A DNA stretch of 64,000 bases. Source: Cedecea colo (GTDB taxonomy: Bacteria; Pseudomonadota; Gammaproteobacteria; Enterobacterales; Enterobacteriaceae). A program made the position numbers and the translations under genes. The stretch covers positions 186,001 to 250,000 of the forward strand of contig NZ_SOYS01000005.1 in the NCBI RefSeq assembly GCF_011808225.1, in the 5' to 3' direction. The notes beneath the pieces are model-generated. The model was not told the origin of the DNA, did no database searches, and saw only the letters and a list, made by a program, of their open reading frames with translations. This document shows positions 38,543 to 46,817 of this stretch, in pieces (positions within the stretch are counted from its first letter, which is position 1; each line of letters starts with the position of its first letter).

Positions 38543-39742
38543 TTAAGGCTTCGTTTGTTCGGACTGTGCGCCTGCGGCCTGCTGCTGTTGACCCTTGTTG
38601 TCTGCCGCAATTTCCTGCGCTTTCACCTGAACACCGGGTTTTACTTTCTGTAAACCGGTTACGATAACGCGATCGCCAGCCTGCAACCCGTCGGTTACCA
38701 GCCATTTATCACCGATCGCCTGGGACGTTTTCAACTGACGTACTTCAACCTTGTCGTCTTTACCCACAACCATTGCAGAAGCATCGCCACGTGGCGTACG
38801 GGTAACGCCTTGCTGAGGAACCAGAAGCGCATCTGGATTCACGCCTTCTTCCAGTTTCGCCCGCACGAACATGCCAGGCAGCAGGGTTTTATCCGGGTTA
38901 GGGAAGATGGCTCGCAGGGTGATAGACCCGGTGGTCTGATCGACGGTTACATCGGAGAACTCCAGGGAACCTTCCTGTGAATAGGTGATATCGTCGTTGG
39001 TGACTAGCTGAACTTTGGCTTTACCGTCTTCCTGTTTCAGCTTGCCCTGGGCCAGTTCTTGCTTGAGGCGCAGGAAATCATTGCTGGACTGGGTGACATC
39101 AACATAGATAGGGTCAAGTTGCTGAACGGTGGACAGTGCGTTAGTTTGCCCGCTGGTAACCAGCGCCCCTTCAGTGACGGAAGATTTGCCAATGCGTCCG
39201 CTGATAGGAGAGGTGACTTTAGTGTAGGCCAGATTAATACGAGCCGTTTCAACGGCGGCCTTCGCCGCTACAACGGCAGCATTTGCCTGCTGTGAATCGG
39301 CAAGCGCAGTATCGTAATCCTGCTGACTGATGTATTTGGTGCCCAACAGTTTCTGATAACGTTTCAGGGTAACCTGAGCGATGCTGGCGCTGGCCTGCGC
39401 TTTGGCAAGATCGCCTTTCGCGCTGTCGTAAGCTGCCTGGTAAGTTGCAGGATCGATTTGGTAAAGCGAGACACCCGCCTTGATTTCACTTCCTTCTTCA
39501 AAGTTACGCTTCAGGATAATACCGCTTACCTGCGGGCGAACTTCTGCAATACGATAAGCACTAGTACGGCCAGGAAGTTCTGTTGTGATCTGTAAAGGCG
39601 CGCTTTTCAGTGTCACCACGCCCACTTCAGGGGCTTGCGGCGCACTCTGTTGGGCCTCTTTATCGTTACATCCTGTAAGCGCTAAGCTGCCTGAAAGCAT
39701 CAGAACGGCCGCCAGAGGCGTAAACCCTCTGTTTTTGTTCAT
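38543..39742 (-). CDS. acrA: AcrA, periplasmic adaptor of the AcrAB-TolC pump
   Basis: A 399-residue membrane-fusion lipoprotein. The start at 39742 puts the lipobox (SLALTGC) Cys at residue 25, as in E. coli. A lipoyl domain, an alpha-helical hairpin (about 95-170, coiled coil rich in Ala/Gln), beta-barrel and membrane-proximal domains follow. It links AcrB with TolC. The 143-bp divergent region with acrR contains the AcrR operator. Confidence 0.98.
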   Translation of the reverse strand: MNKNRGFTPLAAVLMLSGSLALTGCNDKEAQQSAPQAPEVGVVTLKSAPLQITTELPGRTSAYRIAEVRPQVSGIILKRNFEEGSEIKAGVSLYQIDPATYQAAYDSAKGDLAKAQASASIAQVTLKRYQKLLGTKYISQQDYDTALADSQQANAAVVAAKAAVETARINLAYTKVTSPISGRIGKSSVTEGALVTSGQTNALSTVQQLDPIYVDVTQSSNDFLRLKQELAQGKLKQEDGKAKVQLVTNDDITYSQEGSLEFSDVTVDQTTGSITLRAIFPNPDKTLLPGMFVRAKLEEGVNPDALLVPQQGVTRTPRGDASAMVVGKDDKVEVRQLKTSQAIGDKWLVTDGLQAGDRVIVTGLQKVKPGVQVKAQEIAADNKGQQQQAAGAQSEQTKP

Positions 39743-39833
39743 ATGTAAACCTCGAGTGTCCGATTTCAAAGTTGTTCAATGGATCAAATGTCCACAAACC
39801 CATTGCTGCGTTTATATTATCGTCGTGCTATGG

Positions 39834-39857
39834 TACATACATTCATAAATGTATGTA
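39834..39857. promoter_or_regulatory. AcrR operator between acrA and acrR
   Basis: A 24-bp palindrome with arms TACATACATT and AATGTATGTA around CATA, in the divergent acrA/acrR region. It has the sequence of the AcrR box known from E. coli. It lies 29 bp before the acrR start. Confidence 0.93.
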
Positions 39858-39885
39858 AATCTGACTCCAGTAAATTCACCGACAT

Positions 39886-40536
39886 ATGGCACGAAAAACC
39901 AAACAACAAGCCCTCGAAACCCGGCAGCACATACTTGATGTGGCCATTCGCTTGTTTTCACAGCAGGGCGTTTCCGCAACAACTTTGGCAGATATCGCCA
40001 GAGCGGCCGGGGTCACCCGTGGTGCAATATATTGGCACTTTAAAAATAAGTCGGATTTGTTTAATGAAATCTGGGAGCTAACTGAATCCAGTATTGGCGA
40101 TTTAGAGATTGAGTATCAGGCAAAATTTCCTGACGATCCACTCTCCGTTGTCAGAGAGTTGCTTATTTACATACTGCAGGCAACCGTCACCGAAGAAAGG
40201 CGTCGATTAATGACGGAGATCATTTTTCACAAATGTGAATTTGTTGGTGAAATGGCTGTTTTACAACAGGCCAGACGCACTCTTTATATAGAAGGCAATG
40301 AACGCATTGAACTGAGCCTCCAGCGCTGTATTGACGCCGGTTCCCTGCCCGGTAATTTACGCCTCTCCCACGCGGTTATTGCGCTACGCAGCTACGTTAC
40401 CGGCCTGATTGAAAACTGGCTCGTCGCGCCAGAGAGCTTTGATTTATACGCGCAGGCGAAAGACCATGTCGCGATATTATTAGAGATGTTCCAGTTCTGT
40501 CCGACTCTGCGCAGCCCGGACGGCGTTTCCATATAA
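39886..40536 (+). CDS. acrR: AcrR, TetR-family repressor of acrAB
   Basis: A 216-residue TetR protein. The helix-turn-helix [20 protein letters not shown] is at about residues 32-53, followed by the ligand-binding helical domain. It represses acrAB and itself through the palindrome upstream and releases it on drug binding. In E. coli the mscK gene follows; here ybaM follows directly. Confidence 0.97.
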   Translation: MARKTKQQALETRQHILDVAIRLFSQQGVSATTLADIARAAGVTRGAIYWHFKNKSDLFNEIWELTESSIGDLEIEYQAKFPDDPLSVVRELLIYILQATVTEERRRLMTEIIFHKCEFVGEMAVLQQARRTLYIEGNERIELSLQRCIDAGSLPGNLRLSHAVIALRSYVTGLIENWLVAPESFDLYAQAKDHVAILLEMFQFCPTLRSPDGVSI

Positions 40537-40551
40537 ATAAGCCGCAATGCG

Positions 40552-40710
40552 CTAGCGGGAAGAAGGAGCTTCCTGCTGCTTACGCAGAAAATCCTGGCGG
40601 ACAATTTCCAGCGCGCTTAGCACCGTTGACGGTGGGATCTCGTGCTGTTCAAGCAGCATAATTAAATCGACGGCCAGTTTGACCTCGTCCGGGGCGTTAT
40701 CCAGCGACAT
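40552..40710 (-). CDS. ybaM: YbaM (RsmS), small DUF2496 protein
   Basis: A 52-residue frame from the ATG at 40710 to a TAG at 40552: [20 protein letters not shown] continuing with [20 protein letters not shown]. It is the short YbaM/DUF2496 protein found next to priC in enterobacteria; RsmS is a more recent name. It ends 15 bp from the acrR stop (convergent). Confidence 0.9.
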   Translation of the reverse strand: MSLDNAPDEVKLAVDLIMLLEQHEIPPSTVLSALEIVRQDFLRKQQEAPSSR

Positions 40711-40959
40711 TTAAGATATCCGTAGTTTGCAAAACACAAAAAGAAACAGCAGTGAACCGGCCAGCGCAGCTAACAAGGCTTTGGGTTCAAGCGTCGTTAA
40801 CGTACCTATATTCAATACCGCACAGGCATAGCCGCCAATTAACGCGCCCGTTACGGCTAAGACCAACGCAACGGCGAAGCCCCCACCGGCAGCAGGACGC
40901 AGAAGGTTCATCGCGATCCCTGCGAGTATGCCAATAATCACCCAGGTCAGTAACCCCAT
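40711..40959 (-). CDS. GlsB/YeaQ/YmgE-family small membrane protein
   Basis: 82 residues from the ATG at 40959 after AGGGGAA; a 17-residue longer start lacks such a site. It is very hydrophobic, with three helices: GLLTWVIIGILAGIAMNLL, FAVALVLAVTGALIGGYAC and ALLAALAGSLLFLFVF. The glycine-rich first helices are those of transglycosylase-associated stress proteins. It stops exactly where ybaM begins and lies just after priC. I recall no such gene here in E. coli. Confidence 0.82.
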   Translation of the reverse strand: MGLLTWVIIGILAGIAMNLLRPAAGGGFAVALVLAVTGALIGGYACAVLNIGTLTTLEPKALLAALAGSLLFLFVFCKLRIS

Positions 40960-40996
40960 CGTTTCCCCTGCATGGTAAGTGATAATGTCAGTATAG

Positions 40997-41533
40997 CTAA
41001 CCCAGCCCACGCTCCCTGCGTTCGATGGCTCGTTCTATGCGAGCGATAGCCTGGCGGCAGCGTTGCAGGCGGCCTTCCTGGGCGGCGATTTCTCGCTGGA
41101 GCTGCTGTTGGGCGCTCAGCGTCGTTTGGATGCCCAGCTTGCTTTCACGATCGCTTATCATCGACAGCAGACGGCGCTCGTAGCCCTGATGGGTAGAGAG
41201 TTTTTGATAAAGATTTTCCGGCGCTGGTTGTTGTGGTTCGCTGGCGCGCATTTTCCAGGTAGCCAGCTCGCGCGTGAGCGCGGCAATTTGCGCGACTAAT
41301 TTTTCGGCTACAAAGGCAACCTGCTCCGTTTTGCCGGTTTTCACGCTAAGCTCAAGCTGAGCGAGATTAGCCTGGGCCTCGGCGAGATAATCTTTTAGCT
41401 GGGTACTGTGCGTCGTAAAAAGCTTTTTATCGAAGCGAGCCTGCGACGCACGCTGTAAAGATAACGGCTCAATCGCTGCTGCCAGTTCCGCGACGCGTGC
41501 AGCAAGAGCTTGTAAGAGCGAAGCGGTTTTCAC
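40997..41533 (-). CDS. priC: PriC, primosomal replication protein N''
   Basis: A 178-residue all-helical protein (E. coli 175). Typical are the start MKTASLLQALAARVAELAAA and the arginine-rich C-terminus (QAIARIERAIERRERGLG). PriC reloads the replicative helicase at stalled forks with a gapped leading strand. It is divergent from ybaN with 56 bp between starts and is followed by the YeaQ-type gene and ybaM. Confidence 0.93.
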   Translation of the reverse strand: MKTASLLQALAARVAELAAAIEPLSLQRASQARFDKKLFTTHSTQLKDYLAEAQANLAQLELSVKTGKTEQVAFVAEKLVAQIAALTRELATWKMRASEPQQPAPENLYQKLSTHQGYERRLLSMISDRESKLGIQTTLSAQQQLQREIAAQEGRLQRCRQAIARIERAIERRERGLG

Positions 41534-41589
41534 AAAATGACTCTCCAGTAGCAGCGCGGTCCTCGCGCCAGTTTATTCCGGGAATGGGT

Positions 41590-41967
41590 ATGCAACGGAC
41601 TATTTTAATCATCATCGGCTGGCTGGCGGTAGCCCTTGCGACGTTCGGCGTCGTGCTTCCGCTGCTTCCTACCACGCCGTTCCTGCTGCTCGCCGCCTGG
41701 TGTTTTGCGCGTTCCAGCCCCCGCTTCCATCACTGGCTGCTTTATCGCTCCTGGTTCGGCGGCTATTTGCGTCACTGGCAAAAGCATCGCGCGCTGCCGC
41801 CGGGAACCAAGCCGAAGGCCTTAATTTTTATCGTGATAACTTTTGCCGTGTCGCTTTATCTGGTTAACGTTTTATGGGTGCGGCTATTCTTGTTGGTGAT
41901 GATGTGCGCATTGCTTATCTTTATGTGGCGCATGCCGGTTGTTGACGAAAAGCAACAAAAACCCTGA
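41590..41967 (+). CDS. ybaN: YbaN, DUF454 inner-membrane protein
   Basis: 125 residues from the ATG at 41590 (MQRTILIIIGWLAVALATFG), the E. coli length; an ATG six bases earlier is an alternative. Three to four transmembrane segments surround the DUF454 motif LLPTTPFLLLAAWCFARSSP. The function is unknown. Confidence 0.92.
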   Translation: MQRTILIIIGWLAVALATFGVVLPLLPTTPFLLLAAWCFARSSPRFHHWLLYRSWFGGYLRHWQKHRALPPGTKPKALIFIVITFAVSLYLVNVLWVRLFLLVMMCALLIFMWRMPVVDEKQQKP

Positions 41968-42117
41968 ACGGCGCTGGTGATGGTTGCAAATGTCGGCGTC
42001 AGCCAGTAAATTCGACCGTTTTCGAGCACGGGTGCGGCTGGTTAATTGATAAACAGCGGTTCAACATGAACCTGCAACGCGCTCTGTGAGTATCATGTTT
42101 TTAGCAGGCAGAACCCC

Positions 42118-42669
42118 ATGACCGCGACTGCGCAGCAGCTTGAGTACCTGAAAAATAGCATCAAAAGCATCCCTGATTATCCAAAACCTGGGATCCTGTT
42201 TCGTGACGTTACCAGCTTGCTGGAAGATCCGAAAGCTTATGCGACCAGCATCGAATTACTGGTAGCGCGCTTTAAAGACGCCGGCATCACCAAAGTGGTG
42301 GGTACCGAAGCACGTGGTTTCCTGTTTGGCGCGCCTGTTGCCCTGGCGCTGGGCGTAGGCTTCGTGCCGGTTCGTAAACCGCGCAAACTGCCACGCGAAA
42401 CCATCGCCGAAAGCTATGAGCTGGAATACGGCACCGATCGGCTGGAGATCCACGTTGATGCGATCCAGGCGGGTGATAAAGTGCTGGTAGTAGACGATCT
42501 GCTGGCGACTGGCGGCACCATTGAAGCCACCGTTAAGCTCATCCGCCGTCTGGGCGGGGAAGTGACCGACGCTGCATTTATCATCAACCTGTTTGATATC
42601 GGGGGCGAACAGCGCCTTGAGAAAATGGGCGTGAAAAGCTACTGCCTGGTGCCGTTCCCGGGCCACTAA
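42118..42669 (+). CDS. apt: Apt, adenine phosphoribosyltransferase
   Basis: A 183-residue type I PRTase, the E. coli length. The PRPP-binding motif [13 protein letters not shown] and the catalytic-loop region [17 protein letters not shown] are intact. It makes AMP from adenine and PRPP for salvage. A terminator-like hairpin, repeated 165 bp further on, follows the stop after 22 bp. Confidence 0.98.
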   Translation: MTATAQQLEYLKNSIKSIPDYPKPGILFRDVTSLLEDPKAYATSIELLVARFKDAGITKVVGTEARGFLFGAPVALALGVGFVPVRKPRKLPRETIAESYELEYGTDRLEIHVDAIQAGDKVLVVDDLLATGGTIEATVKLIRRLGGEVTDAAFIINLFDIGGEQRLEKMGVKSYCLVPFPGH

Positions 42670-42690
42670 GCACCAGCCGTCTTCCATGAG

Positions 42691-42879
42691 AAGCCTCGCC
42701 CATCGGGTGAGGCTCCAGACTGACGACAACCCCATGGCTTGCGAAGCCCTGAAATAGGCCGCCTAAAAATTAACAGGTAAATCAACTCGTTGATTTTCGG
42801 CTGATTACCACAAGAAAGAAAAAACCACGCTTTTTCCTTTCTTGTCAGCAATCGCAAGCCTCGCCCATCGGGTGAGGCT
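42691..42879 (+). repeat. Miniature element flanked by duplicated hairpins, apt copy
   Basis: Two identical 24-bp hairpins (AAGCCTCGCCCATCGGGTGA plus GGCT) lie at 42691-42714 and 42856-42879. The element between, 42716-42853 (138 bp), begins CAGACTGACGACAA and ends TTGTCAGCAATC. Its ends are imperfect inverted repeats: GACTGACGACAA against GATTGCTGACAA, 9 of 12. Inside are GGCTT-GCG-AAGCC, a palindrome around AATCAACTCGTTGATT, and a long hairpin ACAAGAAAG ... CTTTCTTGT. It has no coding capacity. Sister copies follow dnaX and adk. Confidence 0.85.
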
Positions 42880-42936
42880 TATGTTAGCATTACCCTTCAA
42901 ATTCACCTTTCCCGCGATCAAGAAGCCAATCTGAGA

Positions 42937-44859
42937 ATGAGCTACCAGGTCTTAGCCCGCAAATGGCGCCCGCAAACCTTTGCTGATGTTGTCGGCCAGC
43001 AACACGTGCTGACCGCGCTGGCTAACGGTTTGTCGCTGGGCCGAATCCACCACGCTTATCTCTTTTCCGGGACACGCGGCGTGGGGAAAACCTCCATCGC
43101 CCGGCTGTTGGCGAAAGGACTGAATTGTGAAACCGGTATCACCGCCACCCCTTGCGGCGTGTGCGATAACTGCCGCGAAATCGAACAAGGACGCTTTGTC
43201 GATCTGATTGAAATCGACGCCGCCTCGCGCACCAAAGTAGAAGATACCCGCGATTTGCTGGATAACGTCCAGTACGCGCCAGCGCGTGGCCGCTTTAAAG
43301 TTTATCTCATTGATGAAGTGCACATGCTTTCCCGCCACAGCTTTAACGCGCTGTTGAAAACGCTGGAAGAGCCGCCTCCACACGTCAAATTCCTGCTGGC
43401 AACCACCGATCCGCAAAAGCTGCCGGTTACCATACTTTCCCGTTGCCTGCAGTTCCATCTGAAAGCGCTGGATGTCGAACAGATCCGTCATCAGCTGGAG
43501 CATATCCTCGGCGAGGAAAAAATAACCAGCGAGCCGCGTGCTCTGCAACTGCTGGCTCGCGCCGCAGATGGCAGCCTGCGCGACGCGTTAAGCCTCACCG
43601 ATCAGGCTATCGCCAGCGGTGACGGGCAGGTGACCACCGCTGCGGTGAGCACCATGCTGGGCACGCTGGATGACGATCAGGCGTTATCGCTTCTTGAAGC
43701 GATGGTGGGCGCCGACGGGCAACGCGTAATGGCGCTGCTCAACGATGCTGCCGCACGTGGCGTGGAGTGGGAAGCGCTGCTGGTGGAAATGCTTGGCCTG
43801 CTGCATCGCGTGGCGATGGTGCAGCTATCGCCGTCTGCATTGGGTAGCGACATGGCGGCGATTGAACAACGTATGCGTGAACTTGCCCGCACCGTGCCGC
43901 CCGCAGAGGTACAGCTTTATTACCAAACGTTGTTGATCGGCCGCAAGGAGCTGCCGTGGGCGCCGGATCGCCGCATGGGCATTGAAATGACGCTGCTGCG
44001 CGCTTTGGCGTTCCATCCGCGTAAAGCGATGCCGGAGCCGGAACAGCCACGTCAGGCTGCAAGCATTCCGGTCGTGAATCCGGGATCGCCTCCACCGGTT
44101 CAACAGGCCTCGCCGCCGCCGCGGCAAAGCGAAGCCCCGTTGCCGGACACCACAAGCCAGGTGCTGCAGGCGCGTACACAGCTAATGCGCCAGCAGGGAG
44201 CCAACAAGGCAAAAAAGAGTGAGCCGGCAGCGCCAGATTTAGCGCGGCCGGCAAAAACCACCGCGCTGGAGCGTCTGGCATCGGTTACCGAGCGGATACA
44301 GTCTCGTCCGGCCGCAGGCGCACAGGAAAAACCTGAGCAAAAGCCGGAAGCCTATCGCTGGAAGTCGCAAATCATCACCGAAGCGGTGAGTGAGCCTGTC
44401 GCCACGCCGAAGGCGCTTAAGCGCGCTCTGGAGCATGAGAAAACCCCGGAGCTTGCACAGAAACTTGCGCAGGAAGCGATTGAGCGTGATGCATGGACGG
44501 CAGAAATTAATCAGCTGGTGCTGCCAAAGCTGGTACAACAGCTGGCGCTGAATGCCTGGAAAGAGCAGGACGGTAATCGCATCTGTCTGCATTTGCGTTC
44601 CAGTCAGCGCCATCTGAACGCTTCCTCAGCGCAAAAAGCGCTGATGGAAGCAATAAGTAACTTCAGCGGTGAGGCCGTTGAACTGACTATCATTGAAGAT
44701 GATAACCAGGCGCAACGTACGCCGCTGGAGTGGCGTCAGGCTATCTATGAAGAGAAGCTGGCGCAGGCAAAGGAGTCAATGAGCGCTGACAATAACATCC
44801 AGACGCTGCGTCGTTTTTTTGATGCGGATTTGGATGAAGACAGCATTCGCCCTGTTTGA
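42937..44859 (+). CDS. dnaX: DnaX, DNA polymerase III tau/gamma subunits
   Basis: The full frame is tau, 640 residues (E. coli 643). Domain I/II has Walker A GTRGVGKTS (K51) and the zinc Cys set C64, C73, C76 and C79. Domain III follows (to about 370), then a Pro/Gln-rich linker and the C-terminal tau domains that bind DnaB and the polymerase. The programmed -1 frameshift at codon 427 gives gamma, 428 residues. Both serve in the clamp-loader complex. It lies upstream of ybaB-recR. Confidence 0.98.
   Translation: MSYQVLARKWRPQTFADVVGQQHVLTALANGLSLGRIHHAYLFSGTRGVGKTSIARLLAKGLNCETGITATPCGVCDNCREIEQGRFVDLIEIDAASRTKVEDTRDLLDNVQYAPARGRFKVYLIDEVHMLSRHSFNALLKTLEEPPPHVKFLLATTDPQKLPVTILSRCLQFHLKALDVEQIRHQLEHILGEEKITSEPRALQLLARAADGSLRDALSLTDQAIASGDGQVTTAAVSTMLGTLDDDQALSLLEAMVGADGQRVMALLNDAAARGVEWEALLVEMLGLLHRVAMVQLSPSALGSDMAAIEQRMRELARTVPPAEVQLYYQTLLIGRKELPWAPDRRMGIEMTLLRALAFHPRKAMPEPEQPRQAASIPVVNPGSPPPVQQASPPPRQSEAPLPDTTSQVLQARTQLMRQQGANKAKKSEPAAPDLARPAKTTALERLASVTERIQSRPAAGAQEKPEQKPEAYRWKSQIITEAVSEPVATPKALKRALEHEKTPELAQKLAQEAIERDAWTAEINQLVLPKLVQQLALNAWKEQDGNRICLHLRSSQRHLNASSAQKALMEAISNFSGEAVELTIIEDDNQAQRTPLEWRQAIYEEKLAQAKESMSADNNIQTLRRFFDADLDEDSIRPV
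44195..44252 (+). promoter_or_regulatory. Programmed -1 frameshift signal in dnaX
   Basis: The slippery heptamer A AAA AAG is at 44211-44217 in the correct phase (zero frame GCA AAA AAG). An internal Shine-Dalgarno AGGGAG lies 10 nt upstream (44195-44200). A stem-loop with outer arms GCCGGC (223-228 and 247-252 of 44xxx) and inner GCGC arms lies downstream. After the slip the frame reads GAG TGA, ending gamma at 44222. All three E. coli elements are kept. Confidence 0.95.
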
Positions 44860-44879
44860 CAGAACGACGTATTCAGCTT

Positions 44880-45040
44880 CAGACTGATGGCAATCTTTAT
44901 GCGGTTGCGACACGCCATTCTGTTATTAAAAAACAACCAGGAAAATCAATGTATTGATTTTCAGCTGCTAACGACAAAGACGGAAAAACACGCTTTTCCC
45001 TTTTTTGTCAGCAATCTACAGGCCGGTCAACCCGGCCCGT
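44880..45040 (+). repeat. Miniature element, dnaX copy (one hairpin only)
   Basis: The element at 44880-45016 (137 bp) starts CAGACTGATGGCAA and ends TTTGTCAGCAATC. It carries the palindrome GAAAATCAATGTATTGATTTTC-type centre and the distal hairpin ACAAAGACGGAAAAA ... TTTTTTGT. It is followed by a hairpin GGCCGGTCAACCCGGCC at 45021-45037. Unlike the apt and adk copies there is no matching hairpin on its left side. It starts 20 bp after the dnaX stop. Confidence 0.8.
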
Positions 45041-45105
45041 TGTAAACCCCGATAGCCGCTAATCGTATTCTATGGTTAGGCGGCCCGAGCGAAAGAGAGA
45101 AGATT

Positions 45106-45435
45106 ATGTTTGGAAAAGGCGGTCTGGGTAATCTGATGAAGCAAGCCCAGCAGATGCAGGAAAAAATGGCCCAGGTTCAGGAAGAAATCGCCCAGCTGGA
45201 AGTGACTGGCGAATCTGGCGCGGGCCTGGTAAAAGTCACCATTAACGGTGCGCACAACTGCCGCCGTGTGGAAATTGACCCGAGCCTGATGGAAGACGAC
45301 AAAGAGATGGTTGAAGACCTGGTTGCCGCGGCGTTCAACGATGCTGCTCGCCGCATCGGCGAAGCGCAGAAAGAGAAAATGGCCGGCGTATCTAACGGGA
45401 TGCAACTGCCACCGGGCTTTAAAATGCCATTCTGA
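45106..45435 (+). CDS. ybaB: YbaB, nucleoid-associated protein (EbfC family)
   Basis: A 109-residue dimeric 'tweezer' DNA-binding protein. The glutamine/methionine-rich helix [20 protein letters not shown] and the family motif [20 protein letters not shown] are present. It starts with ATG after GAGAGAAG. In E. coli recR follows at once and is cotranscribed; here about 670 bp intervene. Confidence 0.97.
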   Translation: MFGKGGLGNLMKQAQQMQEKMAQVQEEIAQLEVTGESGAGLVKVTINGAHNCRRVEIDPSLMEDDKEMVEDLVAAAFNDAARRIGEAQKEKMAGVSNGMQLPPGFKMPF

Positions 45436-45439
45436 TAGT

Positions 45440-45470
45440 TCCCTTTCCTGAGGAGAGGGTTGGGTGAGGG
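45440..45470. repeat. CCCTCTCC-type half repeat after ybaB
   Basis: CCCTTTCCTGAGGAGAGGGT followed by TGGGTGAGGG, one unit of the repeat seen at 17464-17609. It can act as the ybaB terminator stem. Confidence 0.6.
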
Positions 45471-45650
45471 CGTCCCGTTGTCGAGGCGACGCCTCACTTT
45501 CGTCAACGCCGCAGCTACTCCTCTTCAGACTCCCCATAACGCTTCATCAAAAAATCAATCTTGCGCATTACCAGATTGCTGTCTTCCAGCGGAAGCGGGC
45601 GCACGCGAATCGCGGTATCAACGTTTTCATTAAGCACGTCAACCTGACGG

Positions 45651-45995
45651 TTGGTTACTTCAGGCTGTACCTTTACCAGCGTATGGATGGCTTTCCCGGC
45701 TATCAGCGCCGTGGCGGAAGGCTTTAAAGTTTTCTCGGTCATTGACGCTTCGGGAACCTACTCCAAAATGGCGCAGGAAATTACCCTGGCGCGCGTCGTG
45801 CAGGCGGGCGTAGTACCGAGGGATGCCGCAGCCATCGTGGCGGAAATTCAGCATATCTGGAATCGTGATGACGCGATGGAATGGGCGAGTCTCTGGGGCG
45901 GCGTCTTTACCGAATATGGCTTGCTGATGGAAAGCCATCAGCAAGCGCAGAATAGGGTATCGAATCAGGCGCTGCTGGACGCTCAGCGAAGCTAA
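45651..45995 (+). pseudogene. 3' fragment of an isochorismatase-family hydrolase
   Basis: The frame reads FPAISAVAEGFKVFSVIDAS and then GTYSKMAQEITLARVVQAGV, ending at a TAA at 45995. This corresponds to the second half of YcaC-like cysteine hydrolases, after the region of the catalytic Cys. In front of it the frame closes (TGA near 45633), and no N-terminal half with the Asp/Lys/Cys residues exists. The fragment sits between ybaB and recR, which are adjacent in E. coli. A weak 75-codon frame (45515-45742) lies on the other strand. Confidence 0.75.
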
Positions 45996-46102
45996 AAAAT
46001 TCCCCTTGTGCGAGTCATCGCGCAGGGAGACTATCTTTTTCTATGCCCGCCCGCAGGGCTAATGTTAGGCTATGGCCCACTATTTTTTCAGAAATCTGAG
46101 CG

Positions 46103-46708
46103 ATGCAAACCAGCCCTCTACTTACAGCCCTTATGGAATCCCTGCGTTGCCTGCCCGGCGTTGGCCCTAAGTCTGCACAGCGCATGGCGTTTGCACTCCT
46201 GCAACGCGATCGCAGCGGCGGAATGCGCCTTGCTCAGGCGCTGACTCGCGCCATGTCGGAAATCGGCCACTGTGCGGATTGCCGCACCTTTACCGAACAG
46301 GAAGTATGCGCTATCTGTTCCAACCCGCGCCGCCAGGAAAATGGGCAGATTTGCGTGGTGGAAACCCCGGCGGATATCCACGCCATCGAAGCCACCGGCC
46401 AGTTCTCCGGCCGTTATTTTGTGCTGATGGGCCATCTTTCTCCGCTCGACGGCATCGGCCCTGACGATATCGGACTTGGTCGTCTGGAAGCGCGTTTATC
46501 CAGCGAGTCCATTAAAGAGATCATTCTGGCTACCAACCCGACGGTAGAAGGCGAAGCGACGGCCAACTATATTGCCGAATTGTGCGGGCAGTATGGCGTA
46601 GATGCCAGCCGTATCGCGCACGGCGTGCCCGTGGGCGGCGAACTGGAAATGGTTGACGGCACCACGCTTTCGCACTCGCTGGCCGGGCGCCACAAGATTA
46701 ACTTCTAA
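46103..46708 (+). CDS. recR: RecR, recombination mediator
   Basis: A 201-residue protein: N-terminal helix-hairpin-helix ([20 protein letters not shown]), zinc finger C57, C60, C69 and C72, Toprim domain ([17 protein letters not shown]) and C-terminal Walker-B-like end. With RecF and RecO it loads RecA onto SSB-coated gaps. It is usually expressed with ybaB; here an inserted gene fragment separates them. Confidence 0.98.
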   Translation: MQTSPLLTALMESLRCLPGVGPKSAQRMAFALLQRDRSGGMRLAQALTRAMSEIGHCADCRTFTEQEVCAICSNPRRQENGQICVVETPADIHAIEATGQFSGRYFVLMGHLSPLDGIGPDDIGLGRLEARLSSESIKEIILATNPTVEGEATANYIAELCGQYGVDASRIAHGVPVGGELEMVDGTTLSHSLAGRHKINF

Positions 46709-46716
46709 TCGAACAA

Positions 46717-46737
46717 GGGGAGATTCTTCGTCTCCCC
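46717..46737 (+). terminator. Hairpin after recR
   Basis: GGGGAGA / TCTCCCC with a seven-base loop, 8 bp after the recR stop. It has no clear U-tract. It directly abuts the htpG promoter. Confidence 0.6.
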
Positions 46738-46738
46738 G

Positions 46739-46767
46739 CTTGAAAAATTCTTTCGCTATCCCCATTA
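46739..46767 (+). promoter_or_regulatory. Sigma-32 promoter of htpG
   Basis: CTTGAAA at 46739-46745 and CCCCATTA at 46760-46767 match the sigma-32 -35 and -10 elements with 14 bp between. It lies about 50 bp before the htpG start. Confidence 0.92.
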
Positions 46768-46817
46768 CTTCCTCAACGTTTTTATCACCCCTGTATTTTG
46801 ATTTTGTTGAGGTATCA

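Noticed and set aside
45515-45742. 75-codon minus-strand frame between ybaB and recR, ending KRYGESEEE
   Set aside because: No ribosome site, half of it overlaps the hydrolase fragment on the other strand, and I recognise no family. Not listed as a gene, though the C-terminal half looks protein-like.
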